DNA of 64,000 bases from Chryseobacterium phosphatilyticum. GTDB lineage: Bacteria; Bacteroidota; Bacteroidia; Flavobacteriales; Weeksellaceae. Both the position numbers and the translations under genes were made by a program. The stretch is taken from the NCBI RefSeq assembly GCF_002899825.2, contig NZ_PPED02000003.1:452263-516262 (forward strand), given 5' to 3'. Every line of letters begins with the position of its first letter. The stretch's first letter is position 1. Under the pieces are notes generated by a model, which had not been told where the DNA came from, made no database searches, and worked only from the letters and a program-made list of their open reading frames with translations. Below are positions 36,179 to 43,992 of the stretch, piece after piece.

Positions 36179-36951
36179 TGATCAAAGCACATCAGATTAG
36201 CTACAAACATAAAGAGTTCCACATTCTCGATGGAGTAGATGTGACGTTAGAATATGGGGAATTTTTAGCCATTGTAGGACCTAATGGAGCAGGAAAATCC
36301 AGTCTTCTCAGTGTATTGGCTGACGAGGTGAAATCAGGAAATCAGAAAGTTCTGTTTAAAAATAAACCCATTCGGGAATGGAATGTCAAAGAACTTTCAA
36401 AACATAAAGCAAAATTTTCTCAGCACAATAGCAATGACATCCCTCTTGAAGTAAAAGATGTGGTGATGATGGGAAGATATCCTTATTTTGATGCACAACC
36501 CGGTAAGGAAGATTTGGAGGCCATGAACAATATGATGTATGAAACCGATATTTTTCATTTGAAAGAGAGAGAATATAATACATTGTCAGGTGGGGAAAAA
36601 CAAAGAGTTCATCTTTCAAGAGTTATGGCACAATTGCAAAATGAAATTACTCATAAATTGGTTTTTCTGGATGAACCATTGAACAATTTAGATATCAAAC
36701 ACCAGTACAAAGCACTGGAAATTATTAAAAACTTCACTAAAAAAGCAAACAGCGCGATTGTTGTTTTGCATGACCTGAATCTTGCAGCACAATTTGCAGA
36801 TAAGATTTTATTGATGAAATCCGGAAAAGTTTCTGCGTATGGAACACCAGGAGATGTATTTACAGCAGAAAAAATCAGTGCTGCTTACAATTTTCCTTGT
36901 ACCATATGCGAACACCCTATTACTACTAACCCAATGATCATTTTTGGATAA
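36178..36951 (+). CDS. hmuV: Heme ABC transporter ATP-binding protein
   Basis: The 257-residue ABC ATPase has Walker A GPNGAGKSS (about 34-42), signature LSGGEKQR (about 140-147), Walker B LVFLDEP and a switch histidine in VVLHDLNLA. It energises heme import with HmuU and HmuT. It is coupled to hmuU by a one-base overlap and precedes the methyltransferase by 2 bp. Confidence 0.95.
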   Translation: MIKAHQISYKHKEFHILDGVDVTLEYGEFLAIVGPNGAGKSSLLSVLADEVKSGNQKVLFKNKPIREWNVKELSKHKAKFSQHNSNDIPLEVKDVVMMGRYPYFDAQPGKEDLEAMNNMMYETDIFHLKEREYNTLSGGEKQRVHLSRVMAQLQNEITHKLVFLDEPLNNLDIKHQYKALEIIKNFTKKANSAIVVLHDLNLAAQFADKILLMKSGKVSAYGTPGDVFTAEKISAAYNFPCTICEHPITTNPMIIFG

Positions 36952-36953
36952 CC

Positions 36954-37604
36954 ATGGAAAAAGAAGAATTAAAAATCCTTGCTCAAAACCTTGCCAATCC
37001 TCAGGGAGAAAAAGGTAGAGAAATCGGTGAGATGATGCACACCACCAACATCAGCATGACGTTAGAAAGTATAAGAACCCTTCTGATCGATGATGACGAA
37101 CACATTCTGGAAATCGGACACGGAAATGCAGGGCATCTGAAAAGTGTTTTTGCTTTGGCTAAAAACCTGAAGTATACAGGAATTGATATTTCCGAAACAA
37201 TGCACAATGAAGCCAAAAAATTGAATGAAGAGTTCAATAATCAGGCAAACTTTGTATTGTATGAAGGAACAAAGCTCCCTTTTGAAAAAGAAACCTTTGA
37301 TAAAATTTTTACCGTAAATACCGTTTACTTCTGGAAAAACCCTGTAGAGTTTTTAAATGAAATATACAGAGTTTTAAAGGATGACGGAACATTTGTTCTT
37401 ACATTCGGACAAAAGGAGTTTATGGAAAAGCTCCCGTTTACAGAGTATGACTTTACGTTATATAATAATAAAGAAATGGAGCAGCTGATCTCCAAAAGCT
37501 ATTTTAAAAGGATGAAAATATCTGAAAAAGAGGAAGATATTATAAGTAAAACAGGAAAAGAAACAATACATAGAATTTATACAGTTTTAACCATTAAAAA
37601 GTAA
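36954..37604 (+). CDS. Class I SAM-dependent methyltransferase within the heme operon
   Basis: The 216-residue cytoplasmic protein has the Rossmann methyltransferase motifs: I (ILEIGHGNAGH, about 44-54), II/post-I (YTGIDISETM), and the FDKIFTVNTVYFWKNPVEFL and VLKDDGTFVLTFG segments of motifs IV-VI. It sits 2 bp after hmuV and 3 bp before hmuS, so it is surely co-transcribed with heme uptake. Its substrate is unknown; a role in heme or tetrapyrrole processing is suggested only by position. Confidence 0.85.
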   Translation: MEKEELKILAQNLANPQGEKGREIGEMMHTTNISMTLESIRTLLIDDDEHILEIGHGNAGHLKSVFALAKNLKYTGIDISETMHNEAKKLNEEFNNQANFVLYEGTKLPFEKETFDKIFTVNTVYFWKNPVEFLNEIYRVLKDDGTFVLTFGQKEFMEKLPFTEYDFTLYNNKEMEQLISKSYFKRMKISEKEEDIISKTGKETIHRIYTVLTIKK

Positions 37605-37607
37605 ATA

Positions 37608-38636
37608 ATGAGCATATTAGTTAATGACCTAAAAGAAAAATGGGAAGCTCTGAAAGCAGAAAATCCGCATATAAGAATAAGAAATGCAGCAGCACAACTT
37701 CAGGTAAGCGAAGCTGAATTATTGGCTACAAGCATAGGAGAAGGAGTAACGATTCTAAACCCGGATTTTCCGGCAATCCTTACCGAAGCAGAGCAATTAG
37801 GAAAAGTAATGGCCCTTACCCGCAATGACGAGTGTGTTCATGAAAGAAAAGGTACTTACCTGAATGGTGACTTTAGCAGTCCTCATGCACAACTTTTCGT
37901 AGGGGAAGATATTGATCTTAGAATTTTCCTTAACCATTGGAAATTTGCTTTTGCAGTAGTAGAAGGAGATAAGAAAAGTTTACAGTTTTTTGGTAAAGAC
38001 GGGTTGGCTCTTCACAAAATATACCTGACAAAAAGCAGCAATGAGGAAGCATTTGATGCTATTGTTGATCAATTCAAGGCAGAAGATCAGAATCAGGTTT
38101 TAACTTTTGAAGCAGTTGCTCCTAAACAGGCAGAAAAACCAGATGCTGAAATCGATGTTGAAGGATTCAAAAAAGCATGGACAGAATTAAAAGATACTCA
38201 TGATTTCTTCATGATGACCAGAAAATTCGGAGTAAGCAGAACTCAGGCTTTACGATTAGCTCCTGAAGGGTTTACTCAGAAAATCGATAATGCTAAAGTG
38301 GTCAATGTTTTGGAAGAAGCTTCTGAAAAAAATACCCCTATCATGGCGTTCGTAGGAAACAGAGGGATTATTCAGATCCATACAGGAAACGTGAAGAAAA
38401 CACTTTGGCACCAGCAATGGTTCAATGTAATGGATCCTGATTTTAACCTGCATTTGGATGTAACGAAGATTGCAGAAGCCTGGATCGTTAAAAAGCCTAC
38501 TGAAGACGGAGAGGTAACGGCAATTGAAGTATTCAATAAAGAAGGAGACTTTATCGTTCAGTTCTTTGGAAAGAGAAAACCTGGAATTCCAGAACTTCAG
38601 GAGTGGAAGGATCTTGTAGCAACTCTGGAAAAATAA
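37608..38636 (+). CDS. hmuS: Hemin-degrading factor (HemS/HmuS family)
   Basis: The 342-residue protein shows the internal duplication of HemS/ChuS proteins: LKEKWEALKAENPHIRIRNA-type start near 8-30 and FKKAWTELKDTHDFFMMTRKFG-type start near 188-209. Each is followed by an RNDECVHE/GNRGIIQIHTG strand; HLDVTKIAEAW is the conserved C-terminal piece. These proteins bind and break down, or pass on, imported heme in the cytoplasm. It is the last gene of the hmu operon, followed by a terminator. Confidence 0.92.
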   Translation: MSILVNDLKEKWEALKAENPHIRIRNAAAQLQVSEAELLATSIGEGVTILNPDFPAILTEAEQLGKVMALTRNDECVHERKGTYLNGDFSSPHAQLFVGEDIDLRIFLNHWKFAFAVVEGDKKSLQFFGKDGLALHKIYLTKSSNEEAFDAIVDQFKAEDQNQVLTFEAVAPKQAEKPDAEIDVEGFKKAWTELKDTHDFFMMTRKFGVSRTQALRLAPEGFTQKIDNAKVVNVLEEASEKNTPIMAFVGNRGIIQIHTGNVKKTLWHQQWFNVMDPDFNLHLDVTKIAEAWIVKKPTEDGEVTAIEVFNKEGDFIVQFFGKRKPGIPELQEWKDLVATLEK

Positions 38637-38654
38637 TAATTAGATGATTTGAAT

Positions 38655-38694
38655 AAGACCGTTTTGTTTATAAAATTCAAAGCGGTCTTTTTTA
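38655..38694 (+). terminator. Terminator of the hmu operon
   Basis: AAGACCG plus TTTTG pairs with CAAA plus GCGGTCTT (12 bp, one mismatch), followed by TTTTT. It lies about 20 bp after the hmuS stop. Confidence 0.8.
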
Positions 38695-38713
38695 TTCTGA
38701 AAAGCAAGCCAAA

Positions 38714-38721
38714 TATATTTG
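38714..38721 (+). promoter_or_regulatory. -7 box (TATATTTG) for the ChaN-like gene
   Basis: TATATTTG lies 33 bp before the ATG at 38755. No copy of the iron-type operator is visible here. Confidence 0.45.
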
Positions 38722-38754
38722 TGTAATTTGTGGTTAATTTAAATAGTAAATAAA

Positions 38755-39627
38755 ATGAAGAATATTCTCATAGCGATTTTGCTGGCGGGTTTTTGCTTAA
38801 TCAATGCGCAGAATTTTAAAGCCTATCAGTTTTATGATAAAAAAGGGAAGGAGATCAACACGGATAAAATCGTTAAAGAATTGGCCGATTATGACGTTGT
38901 TTTCTTTGGTGAAAATCACAACAGTTCGGTCAATCATTGGCTCCAGTTGAAAATTACGGAAGCTTTATTTGAAAAGAAAAACGGACAGCTTATCCTGGGT
39001 GCAGAAATGTTTGAAAGAGATAACCAGTCTCAGCTGAATCAATACTTAAGCGGAAAGTTTAATGCCAAAACATTGAAAGATTCAGCCCGTTTATGGAATA
39101 ATTACGCAACAGACTATAAACCTTTGGTTGACTTTGCTAAAAATAAGAAAATCAACTTTATCGCTACCAATATTCCAAGAAAATATGCTTCGCAAACAGC
39201 TAAAGAAGGCCTGGAATCATTGAACAAACTAAGTGATAAAGAGAAAACTTATATTGCTCAGTTGCCTATTAAGGTGACTCTGGATACACCAGGTTATCCT
39301 GAAATGAAAGCGATGATGGGAGATCATGCGGAAGGAACAAAAGTGATGAACTTTATTTCTGCACAGGCCACAAAAGATGCTACCATGGCAGAATCTATCC
39401 TCAAAAACTGGCAGGCAGGTAAAACCTTTATTCATTATAACGGAAACTATCACAGTAAAGAATTTGGAGGAATTTACTGGTATATTAAACAGAAAAATCC
39501 TGACTTAAAAATGGCTGTAATCTCGGTTTTTGAATCTGAAGATCCTGAGTTGAAAGTTCCTGCAAAAGATTATATCCCAACGGACTTTAATCTGATTATT
39601 CCGAATGATATGACCAAAACTTTTTAA
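38755..39627 (+). CDS. ChaN-like iron-regulated / heme-binding-uptake Tiki superfamily protein
   Basis: The 290-residue protein has a signal peptide (1-18, CLINAQ). It carries the ChaN/Tiki pattern: DVVFFGENHNSSVNHWLQ (about 47-64), LILGAEMFERDNQSQLNQYL, and the late FIHYNGNYHSKEFGGIYWY histidines. ChaN of Campylobacter binds stacked heme and is iron-regulated. Its place directly after the hmu operon supports a part in heme handling, though it has its own promoter and no visible Fur-type box. Confidence 0.82.
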   Translation: MKNILIAILLAGFCLINAQNFKAYQFYDKKGKEINTDKIVKELADYDVVFFGENHNSSVNHWLQLKITEALFEKKNGQLILGAEMFERDNQSQLNQYLSGKFNAKTLKDSARLWNNYATDYKPLVDFAKNKKINFIATNIPRKYASQTAKEGLESLNKLSDKEKTYIAQLPIKVTLDTPGYPEMKAMMGDHAEGTKVMNFISAQATKDATMAESILKNWQAGKTFIHYNGNYHSKEFGGIYWYIKQKNPDLKMAVISVFESEDPELKVPAKDYIPTDFNLIIPNDMTKTF

Positions 39628-39690
39628 TGATACTCTCGCAAATTATGTTGATTGAGCAGAGGATTACAATCAATTGCTCTGATTGAATAG

Positions 39691-39714
39691 AAACGGGCTT
39701 TAGCCCGTTTTTTT
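39691..39714 (+). terminator. Terminator after the ChaN-like gene
   Basis: An 8-bp stem AAACGGGC / GCCCGTTT with a TTTA loop is followed by TTTT. Confidence 0.85.
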
Positions 39715-39762
39715 ATGGTAAAAAAATCCGATGGCTTTATCCAAAACATTCTGACCATTATT

Positions 39763-39770
39763 TATCTTTG
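39763..39770 (+). promoter_or_regulatory. -7 box (TATCTTTG) for the deformylase-like gene
   Basis: TATCTTTG fits the -7 consensus, 17 bp before the ATG at 39788. Confidence 0.4.
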
Positions 39771-39787
39771 TATAACATTCAAAAAAT

Positions 39788-40423
39788 ATGAAAAAAATAT
39801 CTCTTCTATTGATCTTTTGTATGGGGCTGCTCAATGCCCAAAACCTCACTCCCAAAGAACTTTCCATTATCAATGAGGGAGATATAAATTCAGCGTTACC
39901 TATTTACCAGACAACGGATGCCAACCAGCATAAAACCCTTCTGAGTTTTTCTTCAGAAATCAATCCTATTGATGCAAATACTGTTGTTTTGGTTAAAAGA
40001 ATGAAGGAATCATTGCTGTCAACAGATGGGGGAGTAGGTATTGCAGCTCCGCAGGTAGGCATCAACAGAAAAATAATCTGGGTACAACGATTTGACAAAG
40101 AGGGAACCCCATTAGAATATTTCATTAATCCAGTGATTGTATGGAAATCTGATGTACAGAATCTGGGTCCTGAAGGAGATCTCTCAATTCCTGAGTTCAG
40201 AGATCAGTTTTACCGAAGTAAAGTGATTCAGCTTGAATATGTAGACTTAAAAGGTCAGAAATATTCAGAAATTGTAGAAGGTTTTACAGCAGTTATCTTT
40301 CAGCATGAAATCGACCATCTTTTCGGAATACTCATCTCCGATAAAAAAGAAAAAGAGAAAAATGATTCTTATAAAAAAGTAGATGCTTACCAGAAGAGTG
40401 ATTTAATGAAAGACAGAAGGTAA
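39788..40423 (+). CDS. Secreted peptide deformylase-like protein with Cys-to-Asp change in motif 2
   Basis: The 211-residue protein has a clear signal peptide (1-17, GLLNAQ), odd for a deformylase, which normally works on nascent chains at the ribosome. Motif 1 is intact (GVGIAAPQVG) and motif 3 has the metal histidines and catalytic Glu (HEIDHL). Motif 2, normally EGCLS with the metal-ligating Cys, reads EGDLSIPE. Both the location and the metal site are therefore changed, and it is unlikely to be the housekeeping enzyme. It may be a periplasmic hydrolase of unknown substrate or an inactive relative. Confidence 0.82.
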   Translation: MKKISLLLIFCMGLLNAQNLTPKELSIINEGDINSALPIYQTTDANQHKTLLSFSSEINPIDANTVVLVKRMKESLLSTDGGVGIAAPQVGINRKIIWVQRFDKEGTPLEYFINPVIVWKSDVQNLGPEGDLSIPEFRDQFYRSKVIQLEYVDLKGQKYSEIVEGFTAVIFQHEIDHLFGILISDKKEKEKNDSYKKVDAYQKSDLMKDRR

Positions 40424-40437
40424 TAATGAGCTATAAA

Positions 40438-40899
40438 TTATAGCAGTGTGTTATAATTCTTGTTTATCCCATATCTTACAATAAAATCCTCTCCATCTTC
40501 ATAATCTACCGGTTCAACGTATGTAACCACTCCAATATCTGATTGTAAAATACTTTTGAGCTGATCGAAATACCTTTTTTCAGTTTCTTTATCGCCGTTT
40601 AGGGTCAAGCTCATGATAAGTTTGCCATCATCAGTAATGTTTGCACCTACCATGATTTTTTCAGGATTACCATAGTATTTATTCCAGTAAAAAGTCTGTG
40701 TAATGGACGGCGTTTCAATGAAATAACGGATCATTTCATCTTCTGTTTTGAAAATATAATTTTTGTCGTGTCCTGGATGGGCATAATCCAGATTTAATTT
40801 GTCGTAGCCGGAAAGAAATGTATTCAATACCAAATCGATTGTCTTTACTGACTTTTGTCCTGCATATACCTGACAAATAATATCTACAATAATGTCCAT
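40438..40899 (-). CDS. Uncharacterised cytoplasmic protein
   Basis: The 153-residue protein has no signal peptide or membrane span. It reads as an alpha/beta protein with strands MVGANITDDGKLIMSLTLNG and VVTYVEPVDYEDGEDFIVRY. I do not recognise a family. It is a lone gene whose stop lies 15 bp from the stop of the convergent deformylase-like gene. Confidence 0.6.
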   Translation of the reverse strand: MDIIVDIICQVYAGQKSVKTIDLVLNTFLSGYDKLNLDYAHPGHDKNYIFKTEDEMIRYFIETPSITQTFYWNKYYGNPEKIMVGANITDDGKLIMSLTLNGDKETEKRYFDQLKSILQSDIGVVTYVEPVDYEDGEDFIVRYGINKNYNTLL

Positions 40900-41002
40900 G
40901 ATACAAAATTACTCTATTTTTAAGAGAGTAATATCCGAATCAGTCTTTTAAAATAAACGAATCATCTGTACCCATCTGTGAGATCTGTGGGAAAATAAAA
41001 AA

Positions 41003-41040
41003 TAAAAAGGAGCTGTTTTCATCATGAAAATAGCTCCTTT
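41003..41040 (-). terminator. Terminator of the nitroreductase-ohrR-ohr operon
   Basis: A stem of about 15 bp with one mismatch (AAAGGAGCTATTTTC on the minus strand) is followed by TTTTTATTTT, about 30 bp after the ohr stop. Confidence 0.8.
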
Positions 41041-41068
41041 CGTTATAACTATGCTTAAAAAAATTGGA

Positions 41069-41494
41069 TTAATCGTTGTTGGTTACTGAAAGTTTCACCT
41101 CCATATTGTTTCTTGTGGCATTAGAATATGGGCAGATCTGGTGTGCTTTTTCAGTTAATGATTGCGCTTCCTCAATAGAAACTCCGGGAATATTAACATC
41201 CAGTTCTGCAGCCAATCCAAAACCTCCGTTTTCAATTTGACCAATGCTGATCTGTGCTGTAACGGTAGTTTCACCTGTTTTTATTTTTGATAAGCTGATA
41301 ACGCGGTTCAAGGCACTATCAAAACAAGCTGAGTATCCAGCTGCGAAAAGCATTTCGGGATTGGCAAAGTTGTCATTAGCTCCACCAAGAGCTTTAGGCA
41401 TTTTTACTTCTAAATCAAGAACACCATTTTCACTTTTTACATGACCGTTTCTGCCGCCTGTTGCGGTTACTTTTGTGGTATATAAAGTTTTCAT
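41069..41494 (-). CDS. ohr: Organic hydroperoxide resistance protein (Ohr)
   Basis: Ohr is a thiol peroxidase that reduces organic and fatty-acid hydroperoxides in the cytoplasm. The 141-residue protein has the two catalytic cysteines in their family contexts: Cys57 in AAGYSACFDSAL and Cys121 in HQICPYSNATRNN. It starts one base before the end of ohrR (overlapping stop and start) and is the last gene of the operon. Confidence 0.95.
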   Translation of the reverse strand: MKTLYTTKVTATGGRNGHVKSENGVLDLEVKMPKALGGANDNFANPEMLFAAGYSACFDSALNRVISLSKIKTGETTVTAQISIGQIENGGFGLAAELDVNIPGVSIEEAQSLTEKAHQICPYSNATRNNMEVKLSVTNND

Positions 41495-41928
41495 TATTTT
41501 TCTATTTTGTTTAATATTTTTAAGACTGTGTCTTTAAGGTGCAGCAATTCCTCCGGCTGTATATCGAGTTTCTCCTGGATTTTTCCCGGGATTTCACACG
41601 CTTTTTTTTGCAATTGCCTTCCGGATTCTGCTAAAAATACTTCAACTACTCTTTCGTCTTCTTTTTTTCTTTTTCTACTGATAAATCCTTTAGCTTCCAG
41701 CCTTTTGAGGAGGGGAGTTAAGGTACCACTGTCCAGGAATAATTTTTCTCCGATATGGCTTACTGTAAGACCATCACTTTCCCATAATATCATCATGACA
41801 AGATATTGAGGATAGGTGATATCAAGTTCATCAAGAAAAGGACGGTAAAGTCCGGTAATCTCTTTGGCAATCACATATAAAGGAAAGCAGATCTGGTTTT
41901 CTAATTTAAGTGTTTTCGGAGTTTCCAT
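41494..41928 (-). CDS. ohrR: MarR-family organic peroxide sensor OhrR
   Basis: The 144-residue repressor strongly resembles Bacillus OhrR: LENQICFPLY with the sensing Cys14, RPFLDELDITYPQYLVMMILWE, LDSGTLTPLLKRLEAKGFI and the wing KRKKEDERVVEV. Oxidation of the single reactive cysteine by organic peroxides should release it from DNA. It lies between a nitroreductase and ohr, and a matching operator stands before the first gene of the operon. Confidence 0.93.
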   Translation of the reverse strand: METPKTLKLENQICFPLYVIAKEITGLYRPFLDELDITYPQYLVMMILWESDGLTVSHIGEKLFLDSGTLTPLLKRLEAKGFISRKRKKEDERVVEVFLAESGRQLQKKACEIPGKIQEKLDIQPEELLHLKDTVLKILNKIEK

Positions 41929-41958
41929 AATTTAGGTACGAAAGATTCGATGAAGGTA

Positions 41959-42591
41959 TTACTTTTTTATGATAAATTCATCCATTGGAATACGGACTTT
42001 TTTCATGCTGGATAGCCAGTCATTGGCTTCGTCACGATATCCAAGGTATAATAGACTTACACTTTTTAATCCTAATTCTCTAAGCCCCAGTACTTCATCT
42101 ACAACCTCATTACTGAATCCTTCTGCCGGGGTGCTGTCTATTTTAAGCTCTGCTGCCTGCGCAAGGGCAATTCCTAAGGCAATATACGTCTGACGGGCAG
42201 TATGGGCAAAATGTTGTTCAGGAGTTTGAGCTCCGTACATTTCTTTAATTTTATCGGTATAACTTCCAAAACGACCTTTCGGAAGATCTCTTACATCCGT
42301 ATGGTAGTCATATACTTTGTCAATTTTCTCATTAGAATAACTGTCCCATGCTGCAAAAACTAACACATGAGAAGAATCTCTCATGACTTCAGGGTTTAAA
42401 GCTCCTGCTACCATCTGTTCTTTCAGTTCCTGGTTTTCTACGACGATAATGCGGAAAGGTTGTAATCCTGATGAAGTAGGTGCCAGTCTTGTTGATTCTA
42501 AGATGGTATGTAAGTCTTTTTCCGAAACCTTTTTAGTCGGATCATATGCTTTTACGGCGTGTCTCCAGTTAAGATCTTCTATTAATGACAT
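41959..42591 (-). CDS. NAD(P)H-dependent nitroreductase-family oxidoreductase
   Basis: The 210-residue FMN enzyme is of the NfsB type: KVSEKDLHTILESTRLAPTSSGLQPFR (FMN phosphate site, about 19-45, split here by description), QTYIALGIALAQAAELKIDSTP, and a C-terminal GYRDEANDW. Such enzymes reduce nitro compounds or quinones with NAD(P)H. As first gene of the OhrR-controlled operon, it probably helps detoxify electrophiles formed under organic peroxide stress. Confidence 0.9.
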   Translation of the reverse strand: MSLIEDLNWRHAVKAYDPTKKVSEKDLHTILESTRLAPTSSGLQPFRIIVVENQELKEQMVAGALNPEVMRDSSHVLVFAAWDSYSNEKIDKVYDYHTDVRDLPKGRFGSYTDKIKEMYGAQTPEQHFAHTARQTYIALGIALAQAAELKIDSTPAEGFSNEVVDEVLGLRELGLKSVSLLYLGYRDEANDWLSSMKKVRIPMDEFIIKK

Positions 42592-42668
42592 TTTCTTTTT
42601 GTTTTTTTTAATTAAACTACTTGATGATTATTTACTCCCGGATTTTAATCGGTGATGAAATAACTATG

Positions 42669-42698
42669 CAAATATACAACCAATTAAATTGTGTGCAA
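42669..42698 (-). promoter_or_regulatory. Promoter of the nitroreductase-ohrR-ohr operon
   Basis: On the minus strand a -33 TTG (42698-42696) is followed after 19 bp by TATATTTG (42676-42669), one of the best consensus promoters in the window. Confidence 0.7.
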
Positions 42699-42705
42699 TT
42701 TAATT
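42682..42705 (-). promoter_or_regulatory. OhrR operator: perfect 10-4-10 palindrome over the -33 box
   Basis: AATTAAATTG, a TGTG spacer and CAATTTAATT form a perfect dyad at 42682-42705. It is very similar to the known Bacillus OhrR operator built from AATTAAATTG half-sites, and it overlaps the promoter of the operon that encodes an OhrR homologue. Confidence 0.78.
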
Positions 42706-42856
42706 TTGATAAATTTTATTGATGACAATTATTTATAAAAGTAAAGTGAAGATAGATTTGCAAATAGTCTGATCGTTTCACAATTTTCCACATGATTCGG
42801 ATTTTTTATTATTACAGCTATTTCAATCTTTGCAATAGAATTTTAAACTTAAAACA

Positions 42857-43609
42857 ATGCAAAAATTTAAAAACAAAACCGCATTAATTACCGGAGGTAC
42901 CAACGGAATGGGATTGGCTACCGCTCAGAAATTTATTGAAGAAGGAGGAACTGTGATTATTACCGGAAGAAGTAAAGACACTGTTGATAAAGCTTTGGAA
43001 AAGCTGGGGGAGAACGCCTTCGGAATAGTATCCGATGCGGGAAAAATGGAAGATCTGATGACTTTACAGAATGAAGTTAAAAAATATACCAATCAGATCG
43101 ATTTGCTTTTTCCCAATGCAGGATATGGAAAATTTGCTCCGATAGAATATGTAGATGAAAACCATTTTGATGAGTTATTCAATGTACTGGTAAAAGGAAC
43201 TTTTTTCACGGTGCAGCAAATACTGCCATTGATGAAAAGAGGGAGTTCCGTTATTTTTAATACTTCTGTGGCTACTGAAATTTCCATGCATAATTTTTCA
43301 ATCTATTCAGCAGCAAAGTCTGCTACACAATCATTTATTAAAACATTTGCTGTGGAACTTACCGGACGTGGAATAAGGGTTAATGGAATCAGTCCCGGAC
43401 ATATCAAAACCAATATTTTTAATAATACAGGTTTGACTACAGAACAGATAGAGAGTGCTGTTCAGGATATTATTCCTACTATACCTTTTAAAAGACAAGG
43501 AGAGCCGGAAGAAATTGCGAATGTAGTTCTGTTTCTTGCCTCAGAAGAAGCCTCATATATTCATGGTACAGAAATAAGAGTAGATGCGGGGATTTCTGTG
43601 ATAAGATAA
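42857..43609 (+). CDS. Short-chain dehydrogenase/reductase (SDR)
   Basis: The 250-residue classical SDR has the cofactor motif TGGTNGMG (about 12-19), the NAG motif (FPNAGYG), the catalytic Ser-Tyr-Lys set (NTSVATE ... YSAAK) and a C-terminal GTEIRVDAG strand. It is a cytoplasmic NAD(P)-dependent oxidoreductase of unknown substrate. It is a single gene, convergent with the lipoprotein gene 3 bp away. Confidence 0.92.
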   Translation: MQKFKNKTALITGGTNGMGLATAQKFIEEGGTVIITGRSKDTVDKALEKLGENAFGIVSDAGKMEDLMTLQNEVKKYTNQIDLLFPNAGYGKFAPIEYVDENHFDELFNVLVKGTFFTVQQILPLMKRGSSVIFNTSVATEISMHNFSIYSAAKSATQSFIKTFAVELTGRGIRVNGISPGHIKTNIFNNTGLTTEQIESAVQDIIPTIPFKRQGEPEEIANVVLFLASEEASYIHGTEIRVDAGISVIR

Positions 43610-43612
43610 CGA

Positions 43613-43924
43613 TTACTTCACCTCATTGATCTGTTTGATCATATTGGTTTTGCTTTCAACCCCTATATTGTAGGTTTTACCTTTTTTAAAACTCAGATTA
43701 ACTTTTTCCATCAATGTTTTATAATCGGAAGATTTCTTTGAGAGGTAAAAGACCTGTGCACTTATTCCAATGGCCACACGTACAACTTCTTCAGGTTTAT
43801 CCGGGTCTTCAAGGATATTGTTGATGGTAGCATTATTATACCAGGTTAATTTCTGGGATTCGGAATTAGAAGAACAGGAGGTAATCATGGCAAATGCTAA
43901 TAATAAATAAGTCCAGGCTTTCAT
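43613..43924 (-). CDS. Small putative lipoprotein
   Basis: The 103-residue protein has a lipoprotein signal peptide with Cys17 (MITSC) and a short soluble domain (KLTWYNNATINNILEDPDKP; VVRVAIGISAQVFYLS). No family recognised. It lies 68 bp downstream of the protein-glutaminase gene on the same strand and may share its transcript. Confidence 0.65.
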   Translation of the reverse strand: MKAWTYLLLAFAMITSCSSNSESQKLTWYNNATINNILEDPDKPEEVVRVAIGISAQVFYLSKKSSDYKTLMEKVNLSFKKGKTYNIGVESKTNMIKQINEVK

Positions 43925-43992
43925 AATAGTAAATTATTGAGTAAAAGCTCCTGCAATATTTCAATCTATGCAGGAGCTATATAAAAAGTTAG

